From JAEHDI01 sp035455185 (GTDB taxonomy: Bacteria; Acidobacteriota; Terriglobia; Bryobacterales; Bryobacteraceae): DNA of 5,751 nt. The notes under the pieces are model-generated. The model searched no databases, had not been told where the DNA came from, and worked only from the letters and a program-made list of their open reading frames with translations. Both the position numbers and the translations under genes were made by a program. Positions within the stretch are counted from its first letter, which is position 1. Every line of letters begins with the position of its first letter. The stretch spans positions 1-5,751 of the forward strand of contig DATIFQ010000533.1 in NCBI GenBank assembly GCA_035455185.1. The letters run 5' to 3'. Below, piece by piece: positions 5,580 to 5,751 of this stretch.

Positions 5580-5751
5580 CTATTGCGGGCGATGCTGGCG
5601 AATGGACTCCAGAATCTGGTCGAGCGTCAGGTCCTTTTGACACTGCTCGCGAACCCGAGTGTAATCGCCGGTTCCAGAGCGGTTCAGGCGCAGGAACCGG
5701 GCCAGGCCATCGGGGCCGAGCTCGCGCATCAATACGCCAAGAGCATGCCGC
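5580..5751 (-). CDS. Small conserved protein with GxGDYTxxR signature, N-terminus beyond window
   Basis: The last 57 codons, ending in TAG (5580-5582), read as a compact mostly helical protein: ALGVLMRELGPDGLARFLRL, then NRSGTGDYTRVREQ, then LTLDQILESIRQHRPQ. From memory this matches a family of proteins of roughly 65-75 residues with the plan 'L-x-x-E-L-G ... R-F-L ... G-x-G-D-Y-T-x-x-R ... L-T-x-D-x-I'. These are mostly annotated as hypothetical, and I recall some next to toxin genes, so an antitoxin role is possible but unproven. Only some 10-15 N-terminal residues would be missing, but the true start cannot be seen. If the tRNA fragment is an element boundary, this is the first gene inside that element. 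Coding status rests on the motif and an uninterrupted frame; a competing open frame overlaps it. Confidence 0.7.
   Translation of the reverse strand, partial: RHALGVLMRELGPDGLARFLRLNRSGTGDYTRVREQCQKDLTLDQILESIRQHRPQ

Noticed and set aside
5272..5643. Minus-strand open frame of 123 codons
   Set aside because: It runs through the tRNA fragment and overlaps the GxGDYT gene in another frame. Its composition (Arg, Pro, Ser and Thr rich, no motif) is typical of chance frames in GC-rich DNA.
1..5751. CRISPR arrays, insertion sequences with terminal inverted repeats, rRNA, intact tRNA
   Set aside because: I saw no regularly spaced repeats, no transposase frame and no complete tRNA cloverleaf on either strand.

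Overview
The window looks like chromosomal DNA of a GC-rich, Gram-negative soil-type bacterium, most probably an Acidobacteriota (Solibacter/Bryobacter-like). The main reason is a very large outer-membrane receptor of the Oar-like type (N-terminal carboxypeptidase-regulatory-like domain, plug, barrel, and the 'HRVSAAGSYDLPFGKGR' block), a family hugely expanded in that phylum. The assignment comes from remembered family traits, not from a search. All supported genes lie on the minus strand.

Layout from left to right: (1) 1-3149, a TonB-dependent receptor missing its last C-terminal residues because the window ends. (2) 3150-3688, a 539-base non-coding gap. It holds the receptor's ribosome-binding site, a leader with a palindrome and a bulged hairpin, a perfect 12-bp hairpin, and a second hairpin just past the stop of the next gene. 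(3) 3689-5221, a 510-residue exported protein that looks like a TIM-barrel glycoside hydrolase (GH20-like) with an inserted beta-sandwich domain. A TATAAT box lies so close to its start codon that its mRNA may be almost leaderless. (4) 5380-5424, an exact 3' half of a tRNA-Thr(CGT) gene, from the first base of the anticodon loop through the encoded CCA, with no matching 5' half. This is the expected scar of tyrosine-recombinase integration. (5) 5425-5579, a short non-coding stretch with a tandem 12/13-base repeat. (6) 5580-5751, the C-terminal 57 codons of a small conserved protein with a 'GxGDYTxxR' signature.

How the parts may work together: the exported hydrolase-like protein and the outer-membrane receptor could form a glycan degradation and uptake pair, although the 539-base gap and separate control signals argue for two transcription units. 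The tRNA fragment probably marks the edge of an integrated element. Its polarity places the element to the right, beyond the window, and the receptor and hydrolase genes in older chromosome on the left. The best leads are this attachment scar with its adjacent repeat, and a 10-base sequence shared between the 12-bp intergenic hairpin and the receptor's start-codon region.
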